Part shown: piece by piece, positions 1 to 13,376 of the stretch
How the letters are laid out: each line of letters starts with the position of its first letter
Position numbering within the stretch: position 1 is the stretch's first letter
NCBI GenBank assembly: GCA_013397865.1
Contig: VZTI01003805.1
Location: 889,358 to 953,357 of the forward strand
DNA from: Struthidea cinerea
Taxonomy: Eukaryota > Chordata > Aves > Passeriformes > Corcoracidae
DNA length: 64,000 nt
Direction: 5' to 3'
The notes under the pieces: model-generated
Told to the model about the DNA's origin: nothing
Seen by the model: the letters and a program-made list of their open reading frames with translations, nothing else
Databases searched by the model: none
Made by a program: the position numbers and the translations under genes

Positions 1-2094
1 AAAAAATACCAAAGCTTAAGATGCTGATTTCTTTGCTTTTATACTTAGATCTTCATAGTTCTTTACCTGGAGACCTTTCAGGGGTTGGCAAGGTGAGGTT
101 CCTTATTTCTTGAAAGGTGCTGAGGATAATTCTTTAAACATACTGCTTTCTTTTTTCTTTTGTTTTAAAGTGACATTTGCAGACAGCCAATAAACTTTAT
201 ACCTTTATATAATCTTATCTTGACCTTCTCAGGCATGCAGAGAATTAAATGAATTTCACTTACTTGAACCTGGTTCTCTAGGTGCTCTCAGCATTAGCTC
301 TTTATATACCTATTTGCTTAAAATGCTTCCAGGAATTGTTAGTGTTTAAATGTGTGTATTCATTCTTGCTATAAATTTGACACAGCAAATTTTATTGACT
401 TTATTGGTTCATAATTTTAGCTTTATGTATTGAATGTATGAAGCAATGCAGATAGATTTACAACTAAACACATTCATCTTCATGAAATGTATAGCTGTGG
501 TCCTTAACTCTAGGATATTTCTGAACATCCACATAAATGGTTTCATTAAGTAATCAATAGCATTGAGTATTTGTACATAAACCATATGGATGAGAGATGT
601 CAAAAAGTAATAAGGATTATAAATCCATTTTGTCAGTTCTCAGAGTATCAAGTGCCTCAATACAAAGTAAAGGTGTATAACTGTGCATCCTTTCAAGAAC
701 TAATCGCTGTAATATTAATACACTCTAGACATGTTTTGGTAATGCAGAAAGAATTTTTTGGTTACTGAATTTAGTTAGAAACCTGCAGGTTTTGACCTAC
801 TATTGGTGAATTTATACCTAATGAAAATACTTTTAATCAATCAACTCTTTTATACTTATACAAAAAACCTTTTCCCCTTTATTATTAAATAAAGGTTTCC
901 TTTTGTAATTGTTTTGTTGTCTAAATGTCTAAAACATTGAATTAAAATGTTTAGGGTTGTAGTTCAATCAAAAATATGGTGGTTGCAAAGGATTTCATAG
1001 TTGGCCACAAATGAGCAGGTTATAAAATAATCAGTTACAGTAATCTGTGAAAATGGTACTTTGTCGTTATTGGAAAATAAAATCCAATTCTCATTTTTAT
1101 ACAGTTCTTTCAGAGTTAATGTTTTTCCAACAGCTACATAAATTAGGAATTGCTCAGCTGCTTAAGTTATGAACAAACGCCAATGCATAAAAATCCTCCT
1201 TTAAACTTGTCTCTGAAAGGAATTTGTGGGAGTGGAAAAGTAATGAAGTCAAAAGCAGGTTAGAGGATTGTTATCACTGAAAGGTTTTATTGAAGAATAC
1301 ATCTTCCCACAAATAGTTCTGGAAGTGTAATGAATTGCTCACAGGATAAAATGCTCACTAGAAATGGCAAAGCTTCTCCATAGCTGTGCATCTCTTTTGT
1401 GGCACTTGGCTGGAATACCAACATGTCCAAAGAAAACAAATTCAAGCACACTCATACTTGTAATCAGGGAAATCTTTTTGTAAAGACAAGTAAATATGAC
1501 CAATCAAGCATTCTTGATTCCATCAATCTCATTTAATTACCAGGAATTTAATTGAGAGGAGTGTACAGAACACGACCTGGAGGTGCAAGCATCCTGTTGA
1601 AATTTACAGCGGACTTGAATCTCAGGGATAACTTTGCTCCTTCTGGCCATACAGCTCTTGTCTAACTTACATGTGCCTGAAAATTAATTCTGATTTCAAG
1701 ATCATAAATTGTCAAATGCCTGTGCCGTTCCTCATGTAAGCCACCGATTCCACTGGCTGAACCTTCCTTGTCCCCATCCTTGCCTGTTGTTAGATGATCT
1801 TAGGCCAAGAAAAAGTCCCTTTGCTGCTGTTCAAAGGGTCTTTAAATGACTTAAATGTGGCTTGGCTCGTAGGATCAAATCTTCTCACTTTTGACTCTCT
1901 TCAAATAATTTTCACAAAGAAGATAAAACATGAAAAGATTGCCTTTAATAATGGGATTATACCTTTCCTTGTGTAAGCACAGGGATTCCAGACTTCTTGC
2001 TATGCCCATTATTTATTAGCAGCTCTTTTCTTTGTACACACACACACATTGTCCTGCTGCACTGTAGGAAGCATGGGCAGAGATCCCAAGAAGG
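1..2094. other. non-coding AT-rich stretch, no gene seen
   Basis: This stretch is AT-rich with many TAAT and ATTT words and few CpGs. The longest open frame on either strand is about 65 codons and has no recognisable motif. A short AC dinucleotide run of 13 bases lies at 2036-2048. A modest - strand splice pair can be drawn at 119 to 67 (cctcag acceptor, CCAG|gtaaag donor), but it is too weak to annotate as an exon. No RNA gene or transposon end was recognised. Confidence 0.7.
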
Positions 2095-2262
2095 GATCTT
2101 AGAAGGAATGTGGGTTATTTGATCTCTTAAAGAGAGGATGGCTGGAACAAAAGAGTTTTCAGGTACCTGAAGGGGTTGATAAGAGGAAGGTAGGAATATG
2201 CTTCTCTGCTTACCAGGACCAGGACAAAGAGTAGTACTTTGAAATTACAGCAAGAGAACTTC
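2095..2262 (+). mobile_element. probable old CR1 LINE fragment (3' part of the element)
   Basis: The segment around 2152-2255 lines up with the region of avian CR1 just before the end of ORF2. It has the words caggtacctgaagggg, then aatatgcttctctgc, then accaggacaaagagtag followed by an A/G-rich stretch, in the order expected for a sense-strand CR1. The similarity was judged by eye against remembered CR1 consensus and is clearly diverged. No open frame survives and the 3' octamer tail typical of CR1 is not seen. The ends are approximate. It could be coincidental similarity in purine-rich DNA, but the order and spacing of several words make a true relic more likely than not. Confidence 0.55.
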
Positions 2263-5200
2263 TGATCCATTGCTATTTTTATTTTATGAAATCCTGTGAT
2301 ATGCTAATAATGATTAACTATTAGACTAGAGGAGTTAGGAACTTTTGGCATTTCTGTTATTAGAAACTTTTAAGTAGATGTTGAAAAAGGTTTAGGTTAG
2401 AAATATATTTGCTTAGAGTTACAGCTGGAGTAAATAGTTGCTTATTACCCCTTCCAGCCTGCTTCTGGTTATTCTATGAAGGATTTGAAATTTTAACCCT
2501 ATTAAAGTGTTAAAAGCATATGGCAGGGAGTCTCCAGTGCGGTGTCAAGCAATGCAATTTCCATGACAAGAACAGAAATAGCAGTTTGAAGTCTCACTGT
2601 TTTAACAAGTTTTTTTTTCATGGAAAACTGTTGTCAGTACATCACAAGAAATTAAAAAACATATATATAAATACTGCATCCTTCTCTCAGTTTTGTTTCC
2701 AGTTTCCCAGATGACACACAGCCAAAAATGTAAAGCATTAAGAAAGACCGTTTGGATATTTTAACATCTAATTGATTGTCCTTAAGATGGATACAATTGT
2801 TCTGTTTTAGAAGTTTATAAAATGTCATGCATGTCTCCATCTACACTGTTTTTCTTTAGTGGGTAATCTAATTTTAATGTAGCTGTCTTTTGTTTTGTTT
2901 GTTGTGTTGGTCCTGTTTTGTCATTCTGTAAGAGGAGCTGTTAATCTGTCTTCTTGAAGAGCCCATTTTTTGAAGACAAACTGCCCAGAATACTTCAACC
3001 AAATAGAAATGTAAATGGGAAAGAAAATCCACGAGTCTTTTCTTTGCAACTTAAAAGTTAAAATCTCTTGACCAGCACAAGCTAAAATCTCTTGACCAGC
3101 ATAAGCATATTCAGTAACACAGTACATACCTTGAACATTAAGCTTTGTCTAGGTTTTCCAAAAGTAAATATTGTGCTTACAGGTATTTTACTATTAATTC
3201 CCTCATGTTAAAACTATGGCTGGTGAGTGCTCTGTGCTCTATGTGCAAGGGAAAGCCCAGGTGTGCCCCCAAATTCTTGACTGTTGACTGAGATACAGTT
3301 TTCTCTGGTAGCTTTGGGTCATTCTCAGGTATAGTCAGTTAAATCTGTTGAGGTCTTTGAAGATGAGAAAGGTCTGGAATTTATCAGTATTCAGAGAGAG
3401 GCTTCTGGCAATAGAAGTCTTTGGCATGGTGTGGTCTTAGTGCCCTGTGTAACTGAGCACATCAACTTCTATGGGCTTAGTTTTCAAGTGTCAGAATCTT
3501 TAAATGTCTTTATTTTTAAGCCTTCCAAGTGTGAGAACAGCTTGCTATCCTATTTGAAAGGTGTTGTACTTGCTGCTGGTCCACTGGGTCTCCACATGTT
3601 GTTTAGGATGAGTTTTTTCTGAGGGGTAGAATGATACAGTTTTCTGCCAAAGGAGACACTGCATTGTGGAACTGGATGTGAGCACTTCAGGCTGACAAGT
3701 CAATTCATGATTGGCATTTATTCTGCAAAGCCTTTTTTTCCTTTCCTTTTCGTGCAATAAAGAATGATGCTCCATGTAAATATAAGAATTTCTGCCAATA
3801 GCAAAGAACTCAGCCTGACATCAAGGCATTTATATGCCTGCCTGAATTCTGATTTACTCTTACATTTTCTCTCTTAATTTGAGCAGGGATTGCAGTATAG
3901 GTATCTCTTGCCCTGGTCACCAAAGTGTCCATCATTTGATGACAAAATGGATTGCATTTGCAGCTCCTGCTCTGAGAAGCAGAATTTTTCAGGAAATGAG
4001 CCAGTGGGCAGGGAGATGCAGGAAATGTCCAGCCACATGTACGTGGAAATTTTGATCTTTCTCTACAGTATCAGTTTGCATTTCAATCAGCTCTTTTGAA
4101 AACTGGTAGTTGCTGAGGGCTGAGTGTTTTTTTGAAAGACACAAACCAAATTTCTCTGTGTTGTTGAAAATCTCTGTGCTGCAAAGAGGAGGATGATTCT
4201 TTCTGAGTATGTGCTGAGACTTGGTGAGGAGCAGAGCAAGGTTCAAACAGATCCTGCCAGAATCGCAAGTGGTTAAACTGCATGGTTTGAGATGGGGAGT
4301 AATAAGACAAAAGACTATAGGCTCTGTAACAGGGATGATGTCCTTGAGATGGCAATTAGTACCTGGCAATTCTGGAATTTCTTAAATTTATCTGGACTTC
4401 AGAGAATGGGATTTGCATGACTGCATTTGATTAGAATAAGTTTCTGAATTACATGGTGTGTTTACTTTAGGTGTATGTTTCCCTAAGAGCCAGAACACGT
4501 GTAAGTGGTGGTGGCTGACAGAAGAGGAGACATGTGCAGGCAGAGTGATGAATAAGGGCGGGCTTGATGTTGCACTGAGCTGCTTTTGGAAGGCAAATGC
4601 TGAGCAATTAAAAATCTAATGCAGTATGGTAGAAAACTGAGTCATTTTAAAAACAGCTCAGTGTAAGGCTTGCAGAGTAAGGACAGCAGTGAATTCCCTG
4701 GTGCCACGAGAAGCCCTGTAAACCACTCCTTGGGGCACAGACTTTCAGATTCAGGTCCAGGTTCAGAACCCATTCAGGGTATTGTGGCTATTTCCTGACC
4801 TTTTCGTTGGCTGTAGCTAAATATCACAGTCTCAAGCTTTGTTAGCATGACTTTAATAGCTGGGCTTTGTTCAGACATGTAATTACCTCTTGACTGTACC
4901 TAAAGTAATTTCTTGTGAATAGATTTAAATAATACCTTTCTTTAGGTTCCGTTTTCTATTCTTTTATGTTGTCTTATACTTTTAGATATATTTTTTTGGC
5001 TAACCTTTGCAGTTTTTCTTAACTCTTCCTGAAATTAATTGATACTAGTTGGGGAGTTGATTAGATTTTCATTATGATTATGCAAGTGTCTAATCTTTCT
5101 GACAGCTGCTAGCCAACCCAGTTGCTTATAAATCATAATACATTATACATCCCTGGCTGAGAAACCTTTACATATTTTATACAAAGGGGAAAAAAGAGCA

Positions 5201-6359
5201 GTGTTTCTTCTGTATATAGTAGAAAGCAAGGATACTTTCCCCTGAGGGCTCCCACTTACATGATAGTGGTTCGCTGAATGTTCAGATCTGATTTAGTAAA
5301 TTGTTGTATGATAGCAATCAGGACGCTGACTGGTGGAGTAATGAGATTCTGATGACTACCAGCTCCCTGATGAGAAGTGCTCCAGAACCATTAAATACTG
5401 TAAGATTCATAACATGGGAAGAATGTAGTGAGCCCATAGTATTTAAAAACTATAGTAATTGTTTTCATAGATTTTTTTTTTTAATTCCCATAAATAAAGC
5501 TTATTTGCTTTGTCTGTAGTTTTGCAATTTTTAAACTCCTGAGTTTAAGGATTTATTTTTTATTTGTGTTCGTCTTATCATTGATAAAAACATAAGTCAT
5601 AGGGTTTCTGTAGGGATGCAGAGGGATCGTGGCAAAAGGGTGTTTGGCCTTGGCGAGCCCTGCAGCAGATGCACAGGCAACACACACATCACAGCAGTAT
5701 CAGCAGTTCCATACATTCCCTGAGATTTTTGTTTCTCCTAATGACCTTTCTGTAGAGAGTGGGTACATTAATAGAAACATTTCCATGTAGACATATTTTA
5801 CAATGTTACCAAAATTAAATATTTGATGATGTGCAGCCAGCCCTAGTGCTTGATTTAGCTGTTCCTTCTTCATCAAAGCTGTTTACTCAATGAATACTCA
5901 GTTTTAAAATACCTTTTTAAAGAATAAATGGCAGAGATTGTGAATGTTATATATTCAGTTTATCTATAATTTATTTTTTCATTAGAATGCCATATTGTAA
6001 CAACTATTGAGACCTAATTCTTTGTAATCTATTTTTTAGGTTTGCCACTGAATTTTTTGCTATATTCTTCATATCTGCTAAGCCAAATATTTTAATATCA
6101 TTTAATATCTCTTGAATGTCAAGATCCTCCTTAATTTGCTAGACAGACTGTAAGAACAGAAACCAGCGACGTGAGAGAGTCCACTGGTAGAGAAAATGCT
6201 GGCATGATAATTCTGTTTAAATATTAACTTTTGTCATTAAAATTATTTCATGCTTCTTAATTCACTGGAATAGAGAGCTTAATGTGGTCTTAGGAGGAAC
6301 AGCTATTGTTTACAGGGACTGTCAGCTGCTTTTATGAATTTTTGAAGCCTTGCTGATGT
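2263..6359. other. non-coding stretch with a small tandem duplication
   Basis: No gene is recognised. The longest open frame is 126 codons on the - strand (4369 to 3989); it overlaps a second - strand frame and has no recognisable domain, so it is treated as chance. The region holds a two-copy tandem duplication at 3059-3106, annotated separately. The rest is AT-rich unique sequence with scattered AATAAA words that cannot be tied to a transcript. Confidence 0.65.
3059..3106. repeat. two-copy 24-bp tandem duplication
   Basis: A 24-bp unit occurs twice in direct succession at 3059-3082 and 3083-3106, differing by a single C/T change. The shared core is ctcttgaccagca. The near-identity of the copies suggests a fairly recent local slippage or duplication event. 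Because the unit is a multiple of three it also repeats the peptide AGQEIL in a 68-codon - strand frame, but nothing else supports coding. Confidence 0.9.
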
Positions 6360-6374
6360 GGCAGCAGATGAGTT

Positions 6375-6480
6375 CAGTGGGGTTTAATTAATTTGGAAAA
6401 AGAATTAAATTCCTTTTTACGAGATCATTAAATTAATATGAGTATTTAATACATTTTAAATTCAAAAATTAATAAAAATA
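6375..6480. promoter_or_regulatory. AT-rich block dense in TAAT/ATTA words, candidate conserved non-coding element
   Basis: Within about 100 bp there is a taatta core at 6385-6390 followed by repeated aattaaat, cattaaattaat and aaaaattaataaaa words. This is the composition of many vertebrate developmental enhancers that bind homeodomain or POU/Forkhead proteins. What is seen is only motif density; the regulatory call is inference from composition. An alternative is ordinary AT-rich neutral DNA. Confidence 0.25.
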
Positions 6481-9400
6481 CAAGTGAGAAGATTGATGGG
6501 TACTGCCGTATTTTTAGACTTCATGACTTTACATTAGGCTGGGCAGTGGACACTGAATGATAGAATAACAATACGTGAAATTAAAGCAGGAAAAAGGATG
6601 AACTAATGTGCTTTAGAAAAATTAGGCATATCAGCCTTTCTTTATTGAGTGGAGACATTTTAGAGTCCCAGAAATAAGTCACATCACTTATGTCTCTGGG
6701 TTGTATGATATTCCACTTTATGTTAATTATTTTTAAGGTAGCTGAAACTTAGATCAGTTACCGTGTAACTGCCCCCACCTTTGGGTTTTCAGAGCACCAT
6801 TAACTAAAGTTTTGTTTCTTTTCCACTGGAAAAAAATTGCATAGGGCTCATCCAGGTACCATTTCCATGAGCTCAGGAGTCCATTTATGCCATGATATAG
6901 AGACTAAGCTAAAGAAAAACCCTGAAGTTGGAGGTTCTGTTAGGGCATTTGTGTACCTGTGCTGGGGATGATGGTGTTGAACTGAACATTGCCATGCTTG
7001 GGAAGCTTTCCTGCCTGCGTGTCCTGAAAAAGACACTGGAGTGCTGACAGCTTTTGGGGCTCCTGCATTGGCACCTTGTTGTTTAGGTGAGAGATTTCTT
7101 GTGACTTTACCAAAATATTGCCCTGTGCTGCAGAGGGAGGAAGAGAAACATCTCCTGGGTTCTTTTCCCAGGGCTCTGATAAATATCACTGTGGGTACAG
7201 CTCTGAATATGCTGGTGGTCTGGTGCTAGAGAGGTGAGCTGGAGTTATTAACCTGGTGCTTTCGAGCCTGTGAGATGTTCCTCTACACAGTCAAACTTCT
7301 TCGGTTGAACTAAAAGTTTGTGCTTCAGAGAAATGAAGAAGCAGAACCCATCTTCATGTAGATGGCAATAACTCTGCCTGGATGCCCTACTCCTCTCCTT
7401 TTTGTGGAGACAAAATTATCTTTAAATAAAGCCACTGAAAAACTCGCCAGCTGCTCGTACATTCAGTGTTCATTTAGCTGGGTTTACCGAATGGATAATC
7501 CTTTATTAGGAATTACCAGGAAAATCAAGGGATGAGGGCCAAGCACATGCAACATGATATTCAGGGATAAAAGTTTTCTGTATGCCACTTAAAGTCCATT
7601 GCAGGAGAGTTGGAGCTGTTGGCTGGTTCAGCTCTGTTTGAAGCATTACAGGAGCTTTCCCCTCAGAGGAACATCTTTCAGAAAGGCTTCTGCTGGCAGT
7701 CCCCTGTATCATTTGAGAGACTGAGACTTCACACTGAAGTCTAACTTGTACACGTTTCCTGTCCTATTTACAATGAATACAGAGGATAGAGTAAAAAAAA
7801 AATAATAACTGTAACAATAAAGAAAACTTGACTTGTTGACTGCAAGTCTCATCTGTAGCTCAGGTTATTTTCTGTCTGAATCCTGATTTTTAGTGTGTAC
7901 CCTTTAAGGACGCTGTCTCATTTCCAGTTGGTTTTAACCCCATACTAATATTGTCAATTATTACCTGTCATAATTTTTCTAATGTAACATTTGGAGCTCA
8001 CTAAAACACAGAGAGTGTTTCATACATTTTCTTACAGGCTTTGACATGGCCTATTAGCCTATAATCTTCGTGATAAATCATCTGCCTGATATTGTCATTA
8101 TATTCCTTCCCCTTTTCTTATGATTTCTAATACTAAACCTGCCAGAAGAGAATAGAGAAAGGGAAAGAAATTGTGCTTCTGGAATGAAAGATTGTAAATT
8201 ATAGATGTAGCTGAAAGATAAAAGAGAAAATAAATTTAATTAGGAGAAAAAAATCAAGCAGAAAATAGAAAGATGCAATAAAATGGTGAAGTGAAAATTA
8301 TAGAGGGAAGAGATAAAACATTGATACCATTCTAATTAGAGTCGTGAAAACCACCATCTTCCTTTTTTTTTTTTTCCTGTTGATATGAAGTGAAGGATTT
8401 TTCCTTTTGTTTCTCTTGATATAGATCTCATATTGCACTACTGTGCTCTTGTTCAGGCTGACATTAACAAGAGGACATTAGTTGAAAGCAAAGAAGATTA
8501 ACAGAAAATGTAGGAACTTCAGCAGTGAGGCCACTTAAGAGGTATTAGTACTCTGACAAGTTTTTAGGCTGCTCGAAGGCTTTCAAGTAGACCATGAATT
8601 AGGACCTGAATCTAAATTCCCTTCTGTTTTTATGCAGTGGCAGGTTTCAGTGTTCTAATGGAGGAGCTGGAGTTTTTGTGAAGCAGCCTTTAACCGGCAC
8701 TAGTACTTGCTTAATCTTTCACATGGAACAAGTTTTTAGGATAAGCCATTCAGTTTTCTAACATGTCCCACATCCCAGTGAACATGCTTGAAATACACTG
8801 TAGGAAACTGGCTGAAGTACCACCCTCCCCCAAACAATAGCAATAATAAATTCCTGTGATAGAATAACAAGGAGATGGAATGAGAAAAGGTTTTATAAAA
8901 TCTGATAAGACCAACAGTTCCCCTCTCCCCTTTTTCACATGTAAAAAGTCTTTTAACCAAGTATCATAAAGGTACTTGGATTAGTCCCCGTGGTCCTCCT
9001 CCTCTCTCACTGACAAATGGCAGTGTATTGTAAGAATAGTGGATTTAGAAGGCTTAGATATATTTTCTCAAGTTTTAGCTATGCTACTTTTCTTTTAAGA
9101 CAAACCACAGGAACGTCATAATTTCTAGGCTGCATCGCTGTTTCCCAGGTAACAACACAGGAAATCACAACATCAGTCACTAAGCCCTCCCTGGAGCCTG
9201 TGACAAACAGCCAAATCACCTTAAACACCATCTTTTTCAAAGTAGAGCATAATTGATGCACAGGTACAAACCAAGCAGAGTCAGTGGATGATAAAACAGA
9301 AGTCCAGGCCTCTCTGACAACATCTTCTGCTTCCTGTAGCATTTTCTTATAACTCCTGAAGAGATTCATTTCCAAGCAACTTTACCCCCTCCTTCTGTGC

Positions 9401-12329
9401 TCACTCTACAGAGGGATCGCTAGCAGTTTTATATTTGCTTTTATAAAGGTACAAGCCTGGGAAAAGAAAAGTTTTGCTGCCTAAACAGACAGTCTAATTA
9501 ACCAAATTATGGTTTATCTGCCCTTATTTAAGGTACCACTTTGTTAGTCTTTTGATTATTATTTGTCTCTTCTAGTAGACCCTTTTGAATTAATTGTGCA
9601 CTGATAGGCAGAACTGAAATGCCCATTAGATTTATTAAAAATGCAGATATCTGCTTTCATTTCCTGAACCTTTTTACTAGAAATAATAATATGAAATATG
9701 TATTACATTTAATGGATGATAAAAAGGTCAATAACCTACTCAATATAAATAGGACTACTAAAGGTTTTTAGTGTTTGTGCCTTCTTAGGTTATATTTCTT
9801 GTCATGATTTGTAAACTGAGCACAGAAAAGTCAAGTCATTCTTAGTATGGCCATCTTAGGCCAGAAATCACAAAATCTTACGGGTTTAAATGAAATGTCA
9901 CCATCGTCATTTGAAGGAGTAGTAACACAGCCAGAGGCATTAAGTGCATTAAAACTCTTGTCGTCTTCCTGAAAGAATTTTACCCTGAGGGACATTAAGT
10001 AGCTTTCAAATATTCAGTCCAGGTTTCTGTATGGCTTTGGAAATTTCAGCCTTTTGTGTTTCTACCAAAACCATGCTTGACAGGCATCAAATTGAAAAGT
10101 TCCTCTAATTGGTCATAGGAATGAATCCAAGTTTAACAAATGCTGTGAAAGATGGGCTGGGCCACTTTGGAAGTGACTTTGTTGCATCTCTACCATCTCT
10201 TTAGGAAACAGATTTGAAGAATGGTGGTTGTTTTTTTTTTTTTTCCCCCCCATATCCCTTTTACAGTTTAAAGGTATGAGTTTGGTTGCTTCAACAAAAT
10301 TAAAATAATGACAATGTTTATTTTAAGTTGGAAGTGTATGAGAAGGCAGGAGTCTTTAGGTACAGAGGAATCCTACATCACATAGTGCCCCACAACACCC
10401 GTGTTTTCTTTCCTCTACAAAACATAGGAGAAGGGACAAAGCCCTTAAGCAAAGGGCTGTGGAAAATCCTAAATGAGTGAAGTGTATTTGCATGGCCTGA
10501 TCTAAGCTGTGCAGCTGCCACAGTGCCCAGGACATTAATTTAGAAAGAACCTAGAAAGGCAAAGTTTGGGGCATGCGTTCAGCATAGCATTATTTCTCAT
10601 TAATGAGTTGGAGCAAGGGTTAAAATAAAATCAGTATTTTCTCCTATCAGCTTTTCCACTTGCACTGGGAGTGTGTGTATGTTTTATTAGACCAAGGTAG
10701 GGATACAGCTCTGATTCAGAGTTGGACTGAGCGATGTAGTCACAAAAGCACTGTGTTAACAGCTGAATTGATGCATTGCTGTCAAATGATTCTGGCGATT
10801 TCCGCTTCAGAAGTTCTGTCAGAACCCTGCCACAGCCATGCTCTGGTGATCCTCCAAATGCAAATGTGCCTCAGGGAAGCAAAGCTCAGGGCCTTCTGTG
10901 TGGAGGAGAGCATGGTGTCCTGTGATACACAGCTCCTGGAATGCTGCCACGAGGCCGGAGAAATACAGAAGGAGTAGGAGCAATTATTTATTCCAGCTAG
11001 GAATTGGAGCATTCTGTATCTTCCACAACATATGGAAATAACGATTGTCAACAAAGAAGTGCTTAACTATCAATGTTATATGGCCAGGTTAAACTCCAGC
11101 ACTCAAGTTCTGCTCGAGTGCTCTCTCCTATGTGCCAAGGCGTTACTGGTGTGGGTGGAAAGCTCTTCATTCTGCCCTAACCCTGAACACCTGACAATCA
11201 CTGATGAGATCACTGATGTAGCAAGTAATGTTTTAAAGAGACTGTTCACAGTGTTGTCAGCTATTCTGTGATTTCTGTGATTCCATGTCTGAATTAAGGC
11301 AGGTGCAAAGGTGAGAACTTTTTCCATCTTGTAAAAAGGCACCTGCCCTTTTTCTGCTAGATAGAAAAGAGCTGTCTAGTCTTTGCATAAGGAATTGTGA
11401 GGAAGGACTGTCTGTATATATGAGGTATTCTGGTGTTTTCAGATGCCAAAAGGCATGTTGGTTTTTTTTCCTTAACAGAACATTTCTGAGCGTGGGATAA
11501 ATCATTCCTATGAAATTGAGTTAGCAGTAAGCAAAAGCAAATTAAGCTCCATCAGAGACCGAGGCCTGCTCCTTCATATGTGCCAGAACTGTCTGCTTTA
11601 TAGGCAATTCACTGGAAATTGCTGCCTTTCTACACTGCTTTATTTGTCATCTGAAGGACACCATGTATATTTCAGAGGTAATTTTTTTTAACTTGGTATT
11701 CAAGCTAAATTCATTTAGCCAGTGTACACAATGAATGGAAAGGCAAGCATTTACCCACCTTCCTTGCAACCATTGTTAAAGGTAGAGCTGCAGTGAGAGG
11801 TAGACATTTGTACAGGTGTCTGTACAAAATTGCTCTCTGTATAAAACCACAGATTTGTAAAGAAAAAGTGGGTATTTTTAAGGTCTGTGGTACAGAAAAG
11901 TTAGGAGAACTGTCTTTCCTGATTTTTCCTTGGCTGCATGCAGACTGACACAATAAGGAAGGGGCGTGCAAGTGTGAACAAATCTGTAGGCATTGCTTTA
12001 GCCACTAAAGAGCCTTTCCGACAAATGCCCCTTTGCTGCCTACAGATAACCCTATGCACATATTTGAGATTCCCTCCAGCCTGCTCACAGAGGTGATTAT
12101 AACTGTATGAAAGCTGGGGAGTGCTTTGAGGAATTTGTTGTGCAGAACCTGTCCTGTGCCCAAAAACAGGAAGAAAATTGCACTTAGTCTGTGTGCAAAA
12201 GGGTAAGCACCCAGGAAGAATAAATGAAAAAAAGAACATCATCTACACCTTTAGCATCATTTATGCAGCAATAGCACTGCCTTGGCCAGCCAGCCATCTG
12301 ACCCCCCTTAAAAGTGCCCCACTGCTCAC
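6481..12329. other. non-coding stretch; several chance open frames and homopolymer tracts
   Basis: No gene is recognised. Open frames of 113 codons (- strand, 7189-6848 and 12242-11901), 105 codons (+ strand, 10660-10977) and 98 codons (- strand, 9375-9079) have no recognisable domain. Poly-T tracts occur at 8363-8375 and 10231-10244, the latter followed by a run of seven C. The sequence attctgtgatttctgtgatt at 11264-11283 resembles the octamer tail that ends CR1 elements. The sequence before it does not resemble CR1 well enough to call an element. Confidence 0.6.
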
Positions 12330-12429
12330 CTGTTTCAGTTGCATTTAGCAAAGTGTTGCTGTGACCATGTGAAATGATTCCAGCTGTGATCACCTTGTGG
12401 GGTTTTCTCCTCTCACGCAACAAATTTCA
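12330..12429 (-). other. exon-like segment bounded by good splice sites, non-coding in all frames
   Basis: Read on the - strand, a T-rich run ending in acacctcag precedes position 12429. After position 12330 the sequence runs CAG|gtgagc, a strong donor. The enclosed 100 bp contains stops in every frame: TGA as its first three bases, and TGA further in for the other two frames. It therefore cannot be an internal coding exon. If spliced it would belong to a non-coding RNA, an untranslated region or a poison exon. Splice-like pairs also occur by chance in 64 kb, so this is a hypothesis from site quality only. Confidence 0.2.
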
Positions 12430-13376
12430 CTGAGGTGTAAAAATTTAAAAACAATAAACCCATGAGGACTATTTAGAATATTTAGGCTTCTTTTCAAAGA
12501 AACCTGAATAAGGTAATTTATGTTTGCTCACTGCAGTTCTAAAAATGAAATAAATATGCCAGTGTATGTCCTATCTGGAAGCTGTAAAGTATACTTGCTC
12601 TTTTCAGAGTAGACCAAAGGTATGTGACACATGGATATTTGAGGAGTAAGAAATTAATTTAATCTTCCAGGGAGCTGTTAAGTATTTGTAGCAATATATA
12701 AAATCATTCTGACTTAAGAGTTGGAGAACCTCAGCATTCACAAACTATGTTGACCTCCCTATTGCAAAATCACTTTGTTTCAGAGGGCTCAAGCCATGTC
12801 TTCAGTTCTGATTTAATTCTGAAGTGAATGGGACCATTCTGCTTGGTTCATCCAAGCAGAAATGTATATCAGTTAAAGAATCTTTATCTTACACTTCCAT
12901 GACAGCACGTGGGATCTTTTCAGAAGCTGGTGCATCCCAGAGTGCCCACAGCAGGTTGGTTGTGGGGACAGAGTCAGCACGGTGCTGTTGGAATTGGGCA
13001 TTTACTGCATGGCTTACATTGTGCACAGCCTACAGCAGTTACATAAGGCACTTCTAGCCTCCCATTTCATGCTATCAAATCATGCTCTATAAATGATGGA
13101 TATTGCAGAATGTACACGCTGAATTCTTTGTTCCTATTCATTTGGAAAAAAAAAAAAAGATTTTATCCCCCTGCCCACTTGGAAATGACAACCAGGTTCA
13201 TCTCTGTTACCTGAACAACCATCTTTGGCTTTGCTGTGAAGCACTGATGCAGCAAATGAAGCAAACAGAACTTCTATGCTAATTGAATTGACTTGCTTTC
13301 TTAGTATTCTCAGCTGTTTCTGGGACGGACTGTTATTAAGTGTTCTGGTATTCACAGGTGTTTGCAGTGGAAATAA
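12430..13376. other. non-coding stretch with a 13-A tract
   Basis: Unique AT-rich DNA. A homopolymer A run lies at about 13146-13158. Open frames are at most 107 codons (- strand, 13457-13134), crossing into the GC-rich block, with no recognisable domain. Confidence 0.65.

Noticed and set aside
9079..9375. 98-codon - strand frame with a coding-like start (LFRSYKKMLQEAEDVVREAW)
   Set aside because: No domain, no convincing splice pair and typical length for a chance frame here.
10660..10977. 105-codon + strand frame ending in a stop
   Set aside because: Overlaps a 90-codon - strand frame, has no domain or clear splice sites, and cannot be told from chance.
11257..11290. attctgtgatttctgtgatt resembles the terminal octamer repeat of CR1
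   Set aside because: The sequence just upstream does not resemble the CR1 3' untranslated region, and two imperfect octamers can arise by chance.
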